Source of the DNA: Actinomadura viridilutea
Lineage (GTDB): Bacteria; Actinomycetota; Actinomycetes; Streptosporangiales; Streptosporangiaceae
Length of the DNA: 64,000 bases
Reading direction: 5' to 3'
NCBI GenBank assembly: GCA_003001795.1
Contig: PVNI01000006.1
Location: 186,001 to 250,000, forward strand
The notes beneath the pieces were generated by a model. It worked only from the letters and a program-made list of their open reading frames with translations, made no database searches and was not told the DNA's origin. Numbering within the stretch: the stretch's first letter is position 1; each line of letters opens with the position of its first letter. The position numbers were made by a program, and so were the translations under genes. Shown in pieces: positions 37,653 to 47,255 of this stretch.

Positions 37653-39254
37653 GTGGGCGAGGTCCTCGACGCGGCGGCGCTGCGGCGGTGGAGCAGGCTG
37701 GCGGCGGACGCGCTCGGACGGACCCGCGGCGAGATCGACGCCCTCAACGTCTTTCCCGTGCCGGACGGCGACACCGGCACCAACCTGCACCTGACCGTCC
37801 TGGCGGCGGCCGAGGCGGTCGAGGCGCGGGAGGCGGACGCCGACGTGGCCGCGGTGTGGCGGGAACTGGCCCAGGGGGCGCTGCTGGGCGCCCGGGGCAA
37901 CTCCGGCGTGATCCTCAGCCAGGTGTTCCGCGGGCTCGCCGAGATCCTCGGGCCGGGCGGCGCGTCGCCCGACGCGGCCCGCTTCGGGGAGGCGCTGGCG
38001 TACGCGGCGGTCCTCGCGCGCAACGCCGTCGCGCATCCGGTCGAGGGCACCATCCTCAGCGTGCTGGACGCCGCGTCCGCCGCGACCGACGGCGGCGCGC
38101 CCGGCGGCGGCCTGGCCGACGCCGCCCGCGCCGCCGCGGCGGGCGCGCGGCAGGCGCTGCGCCGCACCACCGCGCAGCTCGACGTGCTGGCCCGCAGCGG
38201 CGTGGTGGACGCGGGCGGGGCGGGCCTGTGCGTGGTGCTCGACGCCCTCGCCGCGGTGATCACCGACGAGTACCCCGAGCGGTACGAGGTGCCCGCCCGC
38301 ACCGGCGCCGCCCCGGACGCCGAGCGCGTCCCCGCCCGCGAGGACGGCGCGGCCGCCCCGGGCTACGAGGTCATGTACCTGCTGGACGCGCCCGACGAGG
38401 CCGTCCCCGAGCTGCGCGAGGACCTGGACCGCCTCGGCGACTCCCTGGTCGTGGTGGGCGGGGACGGGCTGTGGAACGTCCACGTGCACGCCGACGACGC
38501 GGGCGCCGCCATCGAGGCGGGCCTGAAGGCGGGCCGCCCGCACCGCATCCGCGTCACCTACCTGCGCGCCGAGGAGCGGCCGCAGGCGCCGTGCACGGGA
38601 CGCGCCGTGGTGGCGGTCACCGCGGCCGACGGGCTGGCCGAGCTGTTCGAAAGCTGCGGGGCGCGGGTGGTGCGCAGCCCGTCCGGCGGCGCGCCCCCGC
38701 TCGCCGTGCTGACCGACGCGATCATCGCGGCGGGCGACGAGGTGGCGGTGCTGCCCAACGGGCCGGAGGTGCTGGCCGCGGCCGAGGCCGCCGCCGAGCG
38801 GGCCCGCGACAGCGGCGTGCGCATCGCCGTCATCCCGACCCGGGCGTCGGTGCAGTGCCTGGCGGCGCTGGCCGTGCACGACCCGCTGCGCCGCTTCCAC
38901 GACGACGTGATCGCCATGACCCGGGCGGCGGGCGCGACCCGGTTCGGGCACCTGGAGGTCGCGGCCGGGGAGGCGGTGACCAGCGTGGGGCTGTGCCGGC
39001 CCGGCGACGTGCTCGGCATGATCGAGGGCGACGTCGCCATGATCGGATCGGAACTCGCGGACGTGGCGCGGCAGGTGCTGGACAGGATGCTGTCGGGCGG
39101 CGGCGAGCTGGTCACCCTCATCACCGGCGCGCGCGCCCCGTCCGGGCTGGCCGGGGCGCTCGAGGAGCACCTGCGCGAGCATCGCCCCGATGTGGAGGTC
39201 GCCGTCTACGACGGCCGCCAGGAGCGCTGCCCGCTGCTCATCGGCGTCGAGTGA
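37653..39254 (+). CDS. DAK2 (FakA/YloV-like) kinase-domain protein
   Basis: 533 residues from GTG. The N-terminal DhaL domain has NVFPVPDGDTGTNL (32-45) and GARGNSGVILSQ (metal and ATP site). A middle domain and a C-terminal DegV-like domain follow (CAALAV, MTRAAGATRFGHLEVAAGEA). The family includes the fatty-acid kinase subunit FakA, which works with a separate DegV-type lipid carrier. The stop overlaps the region just before recG, a common pairing. Confidence 0.85.
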   Translation: MGEVLDAAALRRWSRLAADALGRTRGEIDALNVFPVPDGDTGTNLHLTVLAAAEAVEAREADADVAAVWRELAQGALLGARGNSGVILSQVFRGLAEILGPGGASPDAARFGEALAYAAVLARNAVAHPVEGTILSVLDAASAATDGGAPGGGLADAARAAAAGARQALRRTTAQLDVLARSGVVDAGGAGLCVVLDALAAVITDEYPERYEVPARTGAAPDAERVPAREDGAAAPGYEVMYLLDAPDEAVPELREDLDRLGDSLVVVGGDGLWNVHVHADDAGAAIEAGLKAGRPHRIRVTYLRAEERPQAPCTGRAVVAVTAADGLAELFESCGARVVRSPSGGAPPLAVLTDAIIAAGDEVAVLPNGPEVLAAAEAAAERARDSGVRIAVIPTRASVQCLAALAVHDPLRRFHDDVIAMTRAAGATRFGHLEVAAGEAVTSVGLCRPGDVLGMIEGDVAMIGSELADVARQVLDRMLSGGGELVTLITGARAPSGLAGALEEHLREHRPDVEVAVYDGRQERCPLLIGVE

Positions 39255-39292
39255 CCCGGCCGGTGACGGTGCCGCGCGGTAGAAAGGGGGAC

Positions 39293-42200
39293 GTGGCGAA
39301 ACTCGACGAGCCGTTGCGCAAGGTCCTGGGGGACAGGACGGCCAAGGTGCTGGCCAAGGGCCTGGACCTGCACACCGTCGGCGACCTGCTGCACCACTAT
39401 CCCCGCCGGTACGCCACCCGCGGCGAGCTCACCCCGCTGAACGACCTGCAGGACGGCGAGCACGTCACGGTGATGGCCGAGGTGGTCAAGGTGCAGGGCC
39501 GCACCCTGACCCGCAGCCCCGGCTACGTCCTGGAGATCACCGTCACCGACGGCACCGGCGAGCTCAAGCTCAGCTTCTTCGGCCGCAAGGGCTCCTACCG
39601 GCCCGAACGGGAGCTGTCGCCGGGCACCCGCGGCCTGTTCGCCGGGAAGATCACCACCTACCGTCCGCGGAGCGGCCGCGTGCAGCGCCAGCTCGCGCAC
39701 CCCCAGTACAAGGTCGTCGCGGCTCGCGACGCGCAGGAGGCCGCCCAGGAGTGGGCCGACGAGATCATTCCGATCTACCCGTCGACCAAGGGCCTGGACA
39801 TCGAGACGATCGGCAAGTCCGTCGGCATCGTGCTCGACAATCTCGAGCTCGGCGAGGACCCGCTGCCCGAACCGATCCGGCGCCGCTACGGCTTCGTCGG
39901 CCTGCGCGAGGCCTACGAGGGCATCCACCGCCCGCGCGACTGGGACGAGCTCGGCCGCGCCCGCAAGAGGCTGAAGTGGGACGAGGCGTTCGTCCTGCAG
40001 ATCGCCCTGGCCCAGCGCCGCCGCGCCGCGAGCGCCCTGCCCGCCACGCCGCGCCCGCCGGTCGCGGGCGGCCTGCTCGACGCCTTCGACGCCCGCCTGC
40101 CCTTCGAGCTCACCGAGGGGCAGCGCCAGGTCGGCCGCGAGATCGCCGAGGACCTCGCCCGCGAGCACCCGATGCACCGCCTCCTCCAAGGCGACGTGGG
40201 CGCGGGCAAGGCGCAGCCGCTCGACGCCGGCGTGCTCACCCCCACGGGTTTCCGGCCCATGGGGGAGATGGCCGTCGGCGACGAGGTCGTCACCCCGACC
40301 GGGGAGGTCACCGTGGTCACCGGGGTCTTCCCCCAGGGTGAGCGCGACGTGTACAGGGTGGTCTTCTGCGACGGCACGTCCGTGGAATGCGACGACGAGC
40401 ACCTGTGGCCCGTCAAGACCGACGACGGCTGGCGGAGCGGCGGTCCGCTCGAGGTGCTGACCACGCGCGAGCTGCGTCGGAACCTGGCGAGGGGGAGCGA
40501 GGCGGGCGCGTGGAGCCTGCCCCTGATCGAGCCGCCGGAGCTCGACGCGGTCGCGTCCCGGCCCGTCGACCCCTACCTGCTGGGGCTGCTGCTGGGCGGC
40601 GGCCGCGCGGAGCACGGCTCGGTGCGGCCGCCGGCCCGCGACCCGGAGGTCGCCGAGGCGGTCGCCGGGCTGATCCCGGCCGGATGCCGGATCCATCAGG
40701 AGCAGGACGGCCCGCGGGACCGGCTGATCGTGGGCGAGCGGCGCGAGGCGGAGAATCCGCTCGTGGCGGCCCTGCGGGAGCTCGGTGTCCACGAGACGGG
40801 CGCCTGCGACAGGTTCGTGCCCGACAGGTACCTCGTTGCTCCCGTCAAGGAGCGCCACGCCTTGCTCCAAGGGCTGTTGGACGCGCGCGGAACGCTCGGC
40901 GCGCATGGCCGGGAGGTCGTCTTCACGTCCGCTTCCCGGCGGCTGGCAGAGGACGTCGCGTGGCTGACCCGGTCGCTCGGAGGGTACGCGCGCTGCCGCC
41001 CCGTCACCGACGCAGGAGAGCGGCACTGGACGACGAGCGTCGCCCTTCCCGACGACGTCGACCCCTTCCGCCTCTCTTCAAAGGCGGGCGGGCTGAGGGC
41101 CCGCGTCGGCGGTGAACGCAGGCGCAAGCGCATCCGGTCCATCGAGTACGTGGGCCGCGAACACGTGCAGTGCATCTCCGTCGCCCACCCCGACCGCCAG
41201 TACGTGACCGACGGGTGGACGCCCACCCACAACACGATGGTCGCGCTGCGGGCGATGCTGCAGGTGGTGGACGGCGGCGGGCAGGCGGCGCTGCTGGCGC
41301 CGACGGAGGTGCTGGCGCAGCAGCACTACCGGTCGATCACCGGGATGCTCGGGGACCTGGCCCAGGCCGGGCAGATCGGCGGCGCCGACCACGCCACCCG
41401 GGTGGCGCTGCTGACCGGGTCGCAGGGGGCCAGGGCGCGCAAGGAGTCGCTGCTGGACGTGGCGTCCGGCGCGGCGGGCATCGTCGTCGGGACGCACGCG
41501 CTGCTGCAGGAGCACGTGCAGTTCGCCGACCTGGGCCTGGTGGTGGTGGACGAGCAGCACCGGTTCGGCGTCGAGCAGCGCGACGCGCTGCGCGAGAAGG
41601 TGTCCGGCGGGCGGCCCCACGTGCTGGTCATGACCGCGACGCCGATCCCGCGGACGGTGGCGATGACGGTGTTCGGCGACCTGGAGACCTCGGTGCTGGG
41701 GCAGCTGCCCAAGGGTCGGTCGGAGATCCGCACGCACGTGGTGCCGCCGGAGAAACCCGCCTATTTCGCCCGCATTTGGGAGCGCATCAAGGAGGAGGCG
41801 GCGCAGGGCCGCCAGATCTACATCGTGTGCCCGCGCATCGGCGAGCAGGAGGGCGCCGAGGACGACGCCGCGCCGGCCGCCGAGGACGAGGCCGGCGGCC
41901 CGCGGTCCCCGCTGGGGATCATGGAGCTGCTGCCGCGGCTGGAGGAGGAGCTGCTGCCCGGGCTGCGCATCGGCGTCCTGCACGGCAAGCTGCACCCCGA
42001 CGAGAAGGACGCGGTCATGCGCCGGTTCGCCGCGGGCGAGCTGGACGTGCTGCTGGCCACCACGGTCGTCGAGGTGGGCGTGGACGTGCCGAACGCCACC
42101 GTCATGGTGATCATGGACGCGGACCGGTTCGGCGTGTCGCAGCTGCACCAGCTGCGCGGCCGGGTCGGGCGCGGCACGCTGCCGGGCCTGTGCCTGCTGG

Positions 42201-42517
42201 TCACCGACGCCGAACCGGGCAGCAGGGCGCGCGAGCGGCTGGACGCGGTGGCCTCCACCACCGACGGGTTCCGGCTGTCGCGGCTGGACCTGGAGCAGCG
42301 CCGCGAGGGCGACGTGCTGGGCGCCGCCCAGGCCGGGCGGTCGTCCAGCCTGCGGCTGCTCACCCTGCTGCGCGACGAGGAGGTCATCCGCGCGGCGCGC
42401 GAGGAGGCCACGCGGCTGGTGGACGAGGACCCCGAGCTCGCCGAGCACCCCGCGCTGGCGGACGAACTGGCCGCCCTCCTGGACGAGGAGCGCGCCGACT
42501 TCCTGGAGAAGGGCTGA
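39293..42517 (+). CDS. recG: ATP-dependent DNA helicase RecG, interrupted by an intein
   Basis: 1074 residues as translated; 733 after removal of a 341-residue intein. RecG reverses stalled forks and branch-migrates Holliday junctions. The N-terminal wedge/OB domain (LLHHYPRRYATRGELTPL, FFGRKGSY), Walker A GDVGAGK-T, DEQHRFGVEQR, MTATPIPRT, LHGKLHPDEK, TTVVEVGVDVPNA and QLHQLRGRVGRG are intact. The intein splits Lys and Thr of the P-loop, so the enzyme needs splicing to work. I chose GTG at 39293 because AAAGGGGG lies just before it; GTG at 39251 would overlap the DAK stop. Confidence 0.93.
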   Translation: MAKLDEPLRKVLGDRTAKVLAKGLDLHTVGDLLHHYPRRYATRGELTPLNDLQDGEHVTVMAEVVKVQGRTLTRSPGYVLEITVTDGTGELKLSFFGRKGSYRPERELSPGTRGLFAGKITTYRPRSGRVQRQLAHPQYKVVAARDAQEAAQEWADEIIPIYPSTKGLDIETIGKSVGIVLDNLELGEDPLPEPIRRRYGFVGLREAYEGIHRPRDWDELGRARKRLKWDEAFVLQIALAQRRRAASALPATPRPPVAGGLLDAFDARLPFELTEGQRQVGREIAEDLAREHPMHRLLQGDVGAGKAQPLDAGVLTPTGFRPMGEMAVGDEVVTPTGEVTVVTGVFPQGERDVYRVVFCDGTSVECDDEHLWPVKTDDGWRSGGPLEVLTTRELRRNLARGSEAGAWSLPLIEPPELDAVASRPVDPYLLGLLLGGGRAEHGSVRPPARDPEVAEAVAGLIPAGCRIHQEQDGPRDRLIVGERREAENPLVAALRELGVHETGACDRFVPDRYLVAPVKERHALLQGLLDARGTLGAHGREVVFTSASRRLAEDVAWLTRSLGGYARCRPVTDAGERHWTTSVALPDDVDPFRLSSKAGGLRARVGGERRRKRIRSIEYVGREHVQCISVAHPDRQYVTDGWTPTHNTMVALRAMLQVVDGGGQAALLAPTEVLAQQHYRSITGMLGDLAQAGQIGGADHATRVALLTGSQGARARKESLLDVASGAAGIVVGTHALLQEHVQFADLGLVVVDEQHRFGVEQRDALREKVSGGRPHVLVMTATPIPRTVAMTVFGDLETSVLGQLPKGRSEIRTHVVPPEKPAYFARIWERIKEEAAQGRQIYIVCPRIGEQEGAEDDAAPAAEDEAGGPRSPLGIMELLPRLEEELLPGLRIGVLHGKLHPDEKDAVMRRFAAGELDVLLATTVVEVGVDVPNATVMVIMDADRFGVSQLHQLRGRVGRGTLPGLCLLVTDAEPGSRARERLDAVASTTDGFRLSRLDLEQRREGDVLGAAQAGRSSSLRLLTLLRDEEVIRAAREEATRLVDEDPELAEHPALADELAALLDEERADFLEKG
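40211..41233 (+). other. Class 3 intein inside recG
   Basis: 341 codons in frame, between the Lys and Thr of the RecG Walker A. The first residue is Ala, not Cys or Ser. Block A-like VLTPTGFRPMGEMAVGDEV opens it and THN-T closes it. The class 3 triad is present: Trp66 (DEHLW), Cys321 (VQCISV, block F) and Thr+1. A homing-endonuclease region remains: LLGLLLGGG (123-131) has Gly in place of the catalytic Asp, while the second motif LLQGLLDARG keeps Asp224. Splicing looks possible; DNA cutting looks lost. Confidence 0.9.
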
Positions 42518-42610
42518 CCCGCGCCGGGCATGGGCCGCGGTGCCCGGCTGGGTGGGATTCTCAACATTCTCCAGTTAATAGGTTGACTTAATGGGTTTGG
42601 CTGGGCGACC

Positions 42611-42700
42611 ATGGGCGTCGTGACCCCGGTCGAGCCTCTCACCGCGCGCCTGCACGTCGACTTCCGGCGCCAGGCCAGCGCGTTGTGTCCGCGTCGCTGA
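42611..42700 (+). CDS. Putative cysteine leader peptide
   Basis: 29 codons: MGVVTPVEPL then TARLHVDFRRQASALCPRR. The LxxRxHVDxxRxxSALC pattern matches the short actinobacterial 'putative leader peptide' group often seen ahead of sulfur-related genes. There is a single Cys four codons from the end. It lies 41 bases ahead of the HEAT-repeat gene start. Whether it controls that gene by ribosome stalling is inference. Confidence 0.5.
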   Translation: MGVVTPVEPLTARLHVDFRRQASALCPRR

Positions 42701-42741
42701 ACCGACGTCCCACAGGTTCCGACGCCTTCGGAGGCTTTCCC

Positions 42742-43668
42742 ATGACGACCACCGATCCGTCGGCGGCGCGGGCGTCCGACGCGCGCCCCGCGGACCCGTA
42801 CGGCCTCGCCGACCTCGCCCTCGCCGAGCTCGACGACCTCCTGCGCGACCCCGAACCCGAGGTGCGCGCCGCCGCGCTGCGCGCACTGGCCGAGACGGCG
42901 CGCGCCGGACGCGCGCCGCTGTCCGCCGGCGACGCCTTCGCCTGGGCGCTGGCGGACGCCGACCCCGGCGTCCGCCGCGCGGCCGCCGACGCCCTGCGCG
43001 ACCTGCCCGAGCTCTACCTCGGGGAGGAGGGCGTGGAGGCGCTGCTGCTGGCCCGGTCCCAGACCGCCGACCGCTACGTCCGGGACGTCGCCGCCGAGGT
43101 GCTGGCCGCGCTCACCCGGACGGCGTGCGAGCTGTACGCGCAGGGCCTGCAGGACGGCGAGCCGCACCTGCGGGTCCAGGCCGTCGTCGTGCTGATCGCC
43201 CTGCACGCCGCGGACGAGGTCGCCGACGCCGCCGACGACCCGGCCCGGGAAGTGCGGGTGGCGGTGGCCGAGGGGCTGGCCAGGCTGGCGCGGCCCGCCG
43301 GGCTGCCCGCCCTGGAGCACCTCCTGGCCGACCACGACCCCGTGGTGCGGATGGCCGCGATCGACGCCGCCGCGGAGCTCGGGGTGCCCGAGCCGCTGGC
43401 CGGACGCGTCGTCACGGCGGTCGCCCACCCCAGCTGGCAGGTGCGCAGGCGCGCCGCGCTGGCGCTGGGCGCCGCCGACGACCCCGAAGTGGCGGTCCCG
43501 CCGCTCGTGCACGCGCTGCGAGACCGTATGGTGGACGTGCGGCGCGCCGCCGTCCAGTCTCTGGAACGATGGGCGTCGCACCGTCCGGACGTGCTGACCG
43601 CCCTGACCGAGGCGCTCGCCGATCCGGACCCCGGCGTCCGCACGCAGGTCCGCTGGGCGCTGGCCTGA
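42742..43668 (+). CDS. HEAT-repeat (PBS-lyase type) protein
   Basis: 308 residues from ATG at 42742, seven bases after GGAGG. At least seven tandem helical repeats of about 30 residues show the DPxxxVRxAAxxALxxL pattern (DPEPEVRAAALRAL, DADPGVRRAAADAL, DHDPVVRMAAIDAA, DRMVDVRRAAVQSL, DPDPGVRTQVRWAL). These form an alpha solenoid for protein binding. There is no catalytic motif. A putative leader peptide lies just upstream. Confidence 0.8.
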   Translation: MTTTDPSAARASDARPADPYGLADLALAELDDLLRDPEPEVRAAALRALAETARAGRAPLSAGDAFAWALADADPGVRRAAADALRDLPELYLGEEGVEALLLARSQTADRYVRDVAAEVLAALTRTACELYAQGLQDGEPHLRVQAVVVLIALHAADEVADAADDPAREVRVAVAEGLARLARPAGLPALEHLLADHDPVVRMAAIDAAAELGVPEPLAGRVVTAVAHPSWQVRRRAALALGAADDPEVAVPPLVHALRDRMVDVRRAAVQSLERWASHRPDVLTALTEALADPDPGVRTQVRWALA

Positions 43669-43901
43669 ACGGCCGGCGCGCCCGCGGGCCCGGCGCGGGC
43701 CCGGCATGAGACGTGGGCGGGGCGTCCTGGGGTGGGGGCGCCTCGCCCACCCGCTTGTCTGCGAGCTCGTCCGACTTTCCGTGACGGGCGCAGAACGCTG
43801 CGGTGATCACAGACGTCTAACGAGTCGCGCAAGATGAACCACGGGGGGCTCGGACGGGTACAGCTTCTCGTGGCGGGTCCGGATGCGACGGAGGAGAGCC
43901 G

Positions 43902-45812
43902 ATGGCGGCGGCACGCCCACTTCAGGCCAACGATCCTGCGTGGCTGGGGCCGTACGAACTGCTGGGCAGGCTCGGCGAGGGCGGGCAGAGCGTCGTCTAC
44001 CTGGCGCGCGGCGCGGACGGCCGCGAGGTCGCCGTCAAGCTGCTGCGCGCCCAGCTCAGCCGCAGCCCCGAATGGCGCGCGCGGTTCGCCCAGGAGATCA
44101 AGGTCATCGGCCGGGTCGCCGGGTTCTGCACCGCGCAGGTGATCGACGCCGACGTCGAGGGCGACCTGCCGTACGTGGTCAGCGAGTACGTCCCGGGGCC
44201 GTCGCTGACCGAGCTGGTCACCTCGCAGGGCCCGCGCGTCGGCACCGACCTGGACCGGCTGGCGATCGGCACGATCACCGCCCTGGCCGCCATCCACCGC
44301 GCCGGGATCCTGCACCGCGACTTCAAACCGTCCAACGTGCTCATGGGGCCGGACGGGCCGCGCGTCATCGACTTCGGCATCGCCCGGGTGATGGGCGCGT
44401 CCTCCGCCCAGTCGAGCGGCGTGGTCGGCACCCCCTCCTACATGGCGCCCGAGGCCGTCAACAACGCCCCCCTGGGTACAGGGGTGGACCTGTTCGCCTG
44501 GGGCGCGACCATGCTGTTCGCGGCCACCGGGCGGCACCCTTTCGGCAACGACAACATCTCCGCGGTGTTCCACCGCGTCCTGCACTACGAGCCGGACCTG
44601 TCCCCGCTGCCGGATTCGCTGCGCGAGATCGTCGCCCGGTGCCTGGCCAAGGACCCGGCCCGCCGCCCCGAGGCGCAGCAGGTCCTGCTCGACCTGCTCG
44701 GCCGCCAGGCCAGCGTCGACGCCGAGCCGGACGCGGCGCTGACCACCGGCGCCTCGTTCGCGGGCGACGACCGGCCCGCCGCGATCGGCCCCTCCGCCGG
44801 CCCCGGCGCCGGGGCGCCCGCCCTGATCGGCGCCTCCGCCCACGCGCCCGCGGCCGATCCCCCCGGCGGGGGAGCGGGGCCGGGGCCGCACGACCCCGCC
44901 TCGCCCGGCCCGGCGGTGTCCAGTCCGCCGGGCGATCCGCGTCAGGGGCGGCCGCACGAGGACACCACCCCGTCGGGGCCGCAGTCGCCTCCCACGCTCC
45001 CGCCCGCGTCGCGCCGCCGCGCGCGGTGGCGCATCGCCGCGATCATCGCGGCCCCGCTGCTCGCGCTGGCCGCGGGCGGCGCCGTCTGGGCGCTGTCGCC
45101 GGACGGGGACGGCGGACGGTCGAAGCGGCCCCCCGCCGCCGACACCGCCGCGCCGCCCGCCGAGGCGAACACGGCCGCCGCGGCGGCCGCCGAGGCGGTC
45201 AAGGCGGTGCTCAGCTTCGACTACAGGACGCTGGACCGCGACATCGCCGGCGCCCACGCGCGCGTCACGGCCAGGTACCGGGCCGAGTACGACCGGCAGC
45301 TGCAGACGCGCAACTGGCAGACCCGGCTGCGCGAGACGAAGGGCTCGGTGACGACCGAGATCGCCGACACGGCGGTCGTGGCGGCGTCCCGCGACAGCGT
45401 CACCGTCCTGGCGTACGTCAAGCGGACGGTGCGGTCCCAGAACGCCCAGCCCAACATCCTGCAGGAGCCCATGCGCACCACCATGGTGCGGCAGGGCGAC
45501 GGCTGGCTCCTGGACACCCTTTACGTCCTCAAGGCCGACTCCGTCCCGCTGGCGACCGCCGGCGAGGGCTGGCCGGGGCCGCGGGCGCGGACGGCGCTGG
45601 ACGCCGTGAGCCGCGACCGGACCGTCGCCGCGGGCAGCCTCGTCGAGTCGGGCCTGCGGGCCGGCGCGACCGCCGGGGAGATCTACGCCCTCGCGGTGGT
45701 CGCGGACTGCTCGCCCGGCTCGTGCACCGCGAACGACGAGGTCGGCGTCCACCGGCTGCGGCTGCGGCAGACGGACGGCGGATGGCAGGTCGCCGGGACC
45801 GAGCGGCTGTGA
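43902..45812 (+). CDS. Receptor-type Ser/Thr protein kinase
   Basis: 636 residues. The kinase domain (about 17-265) has GRLGEGGQSVVYLA, the ATP Lys in VAVKLL, HRDFKPSNVL, DFGIA and the GTPSYMAPE activation segment. A Pro/Gly-rich juxtamembrane stretch leads to one membrane helix (about 377-397), and an extracellular alpha/beta domain of some 200 residues ends the protein, with a CSPGSC pair near the end. The ligand is unknown. It converges on the surface-protein gene across a strong hairpin. Confidence 0.88.
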   Translation: MAAARPLQANDPAWLGPYELLGRLGEGGQSVVYLARGADGREVAVKLLRAQLSRSPEWRARFAQEIKVIGRVAGFCTAQVIDADVEGDLPYVVSEYVPGPSLTELVTSQGPRVGTDLDRLAIGTITALAAIHRAGILHRDFKPSNVLMGPDGPRVIDFGIARVMGASSAQSSGVVGTPSYMAPEAVNNAPLGTGVDLFAWGATMLFAATGRHPFGNDNISAVFHRVLHYEPDLSPLPDSLREIVARCLAKDPARRPEAQQVLLDLLGRQASVDAEPDAALTTGASFAGDDRPAAIGPSAGPGAGAPALIGASAHAPAADPPGGGAGPGPHDPASPGPAVSSPPGDPRQGRPHEDTTPSGPQSPPTLPPASRRRARWRIAAIIAAPLLALAAGGAVWALSPDGDGGRSKRPPAADTAAPPAEANTAAAAAAEAVKAVLSFDYRTLDRDIAGAHARVTARYRAEYDRQLQTRNWQTRLRETKGSVTTEIADTAVVAASRDSVTVLAYVKRTVRSQNAQPNILQEPMRTTMVRQGDGWLLDTLYVLKADSVPLATAGEGWPGPRARTALDAVSRDRTVAAGSLVESGLRAGATAGEIYALAVVADCSPGSCTANDEVGVHRLRLRQTDGGWQVAGTERL

Positions 45813-45851
45813 CCCGGCGGTCCACGAGGAAGACACGCCGTCGACATGACG

Positions 45852-45884
45852 AGGCGGGGCGCCCCGAACCGGGGCGCCCCGCCT
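45852..45884. terminator. Bidirectional hairpin after the Ser/Thr kinase gene
   Basis: AGGCGGGGCGCCCC (45852-45865) pairs perfectly with GGGGCGCCCCGCCT (45871-45884) across a 5-base loop, between two convergent genes. Confidence 0.85.
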
Positions 45885-45902
45885 GGACGTACCGCCGCGA
45901 GA

Positions 45903-47045
45903 TCAGGCCTCGCGGTTCACACGCCGTCGGGTGGCGGCGATGGCGACGCCGCCGACGACCATGAACGTGACGCCGAGGGCGGCGAGCGGAATGCCGTCCG
46001 CGCCGGTCCACGGCATCTTCTCGGGCGCCTTGACCGACAGGTCGGCCGCGATCGGCCCGGATCCCGCGCCGACCGTGCCGTAGCCGACCGGCGTCCCGGG
46101 CAGGTCGGGCAGCACGGGCGAGGACGGCGGCAGGTCCGGCAGCGGCGGCGTCGGGCTCGGCGGCGTCGGCTCCGGAGGGGTGGGCGACGGCGGCGACGGC
46201 GGGGTGGGCGGCGTCGGCGGAGTCGGCGGGGTGGGCGGCGTCGGCGGCTGCGGGGCCGACGCGCAGCCCGATCCGACGCACGCGGCCGCCGCGACGTTGA
46301 GCGAGATGCCCGGCTGCCCGGCGGGCCGGACGCCGACGCCCAGCGACGTCCCGGCCTGGACGATCCGGTCGCCGCCGGACAGCGCGACGCCCGTCGCGGC
46401 GTTCACGTCCGCGCTGACCAGCGGGGTCGCCACCTGGGCGGTCACGCCGAGGCCGGCTCGGACCGCGCCGTCGCGCGGCGACGCGCCGGCGCCCGCGGCC
46501 ACCCGCACGTCCGCCCCGACGAGGGGCGTGCCGAGCCCGACCTCCAGGCCCGCCCCGGCGGTGCCGGTGCGCTCGTCGTGGGTGAGCGACGCCTTCAGAC
46601 GCAGGTCGAGCAGCGGGGCGCCGCCGGTGGCGGCGGTGTCCTTCGACCGCGTGGCGCTCTCGGCCTTCCCGGCCTTCGCCGTCTCGGCGGTCTTGGCGAC
46701 CTTCGTGCTCTTGGCGACCGTCGCGGTCTTGCCCGTCTTGGCCGTCTTGGCCGTCCCGGCGCGCTCACCGGAGGCGGTCGTCGTCGCGGCCTTCGCGGCC
46801 TTCGCGGTCTTCGCGGTCTCGGCCGCCGCGAGAACGGGCTTCTTGATGGGGACGTGGTTGGTGACGGCGGACCCGGCCGTCTCCGCGTGCCGCGGGACGA
46901 GCGTTCCGTTCAACGCCGGCTTCGACTTCGAGTCGGCGCGGGGGGCGGCAGCGCGGTCGGTCTCGGCGTGCGAGACACCGCTCATGGCGACGATGCCGAG
47001 CACCGTCGCGCCCGCCGTCACCGCAAGTCTCTTGCCTTGGTGCAC
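45903..47045 (-). CDS. Secreted surface protein with LPxTG-like anchor
   Basis: 380 residues from GTG at 47045, behind GGGAGC. A signal peptide (LAVTAGATVLGIVAMSGVSHA) leads to an Ala/Lys/Thr low-complexity stretch (TAKTAKAAKAA type), then a repetitive beta-like domain with Gly/Ala/Val strands. A Pro/Thr repeat of PTPP units follows and the end carries MPWTG, a hydrophobic helix and RRRVNREA. MPWTG is a variant of the LPxTG sortase motif, so covalent wall anchoring is likely. One CVGSGC pair may form a disulfide. Function is unknown; an envelope structural role is plausible. Confidence 0.75.
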   Translation of the reverse strand: MHQGKRLAVTAGATVLGIVAMSGVSHAETDRAAAPRADSKSKPALNGTLVPRHAETAGSAVTNHVPIKKPVLAAAETAKTAKAAKAATTTASGERAGTAKTAKTGKTATVAKSTKVAKTAETAKAGKAESATRSKDTAATGGAPLLDLRLKASLTHDERTGTAGAGLEVGLGTPLVGADVRVAAGAGASPRDGAVRAGLGVTAQVATPLVSADVNAATGVALSGGDRIVQAGTSLGVGVRPAGQPGISLNVAAAACVGSGCASAPQPPTPPTPPTPPTPPTPPSPPSPTPPEPTPPSPTPPLPDLPPSSPVLPDLPGTPVGYGTVGAGSGPIAADLSVKAPEKMPWTGADGIPLAALGVTFMVVGGVAIAATRRRVNREA

Positions 47046-47255
47046 GAGGGCTCCCGATCCTAGTGCGATCCACAACCTGCGAGCACACTGACACACAAGG
47101 TAGCCACTTGGAATGGCGGTCACTGAAATTGGGCGCAGATTCACAACGGTTGCCCGGCGCTTTGGTGAAGCATTTCCGGGAATATCGGAACCGCTGCGCG
47201 GCCTGGGCCTGGCGCGACCGCGACCTGGGCGCCGCGATACCGCGATACTGAGTGG

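Noticed and set aside
45121..45200. Ala-rich run in the kinase as a possible repeat element
   Set aside because: It is the Pro/Ala linker after the membrane helix and continues the reading frame normally.
46140..46260. CRISPR-like tandem repeats
   Set aside because: The short repeats encode PTPP units inside the surface-protein frame; there are no unique spacers.
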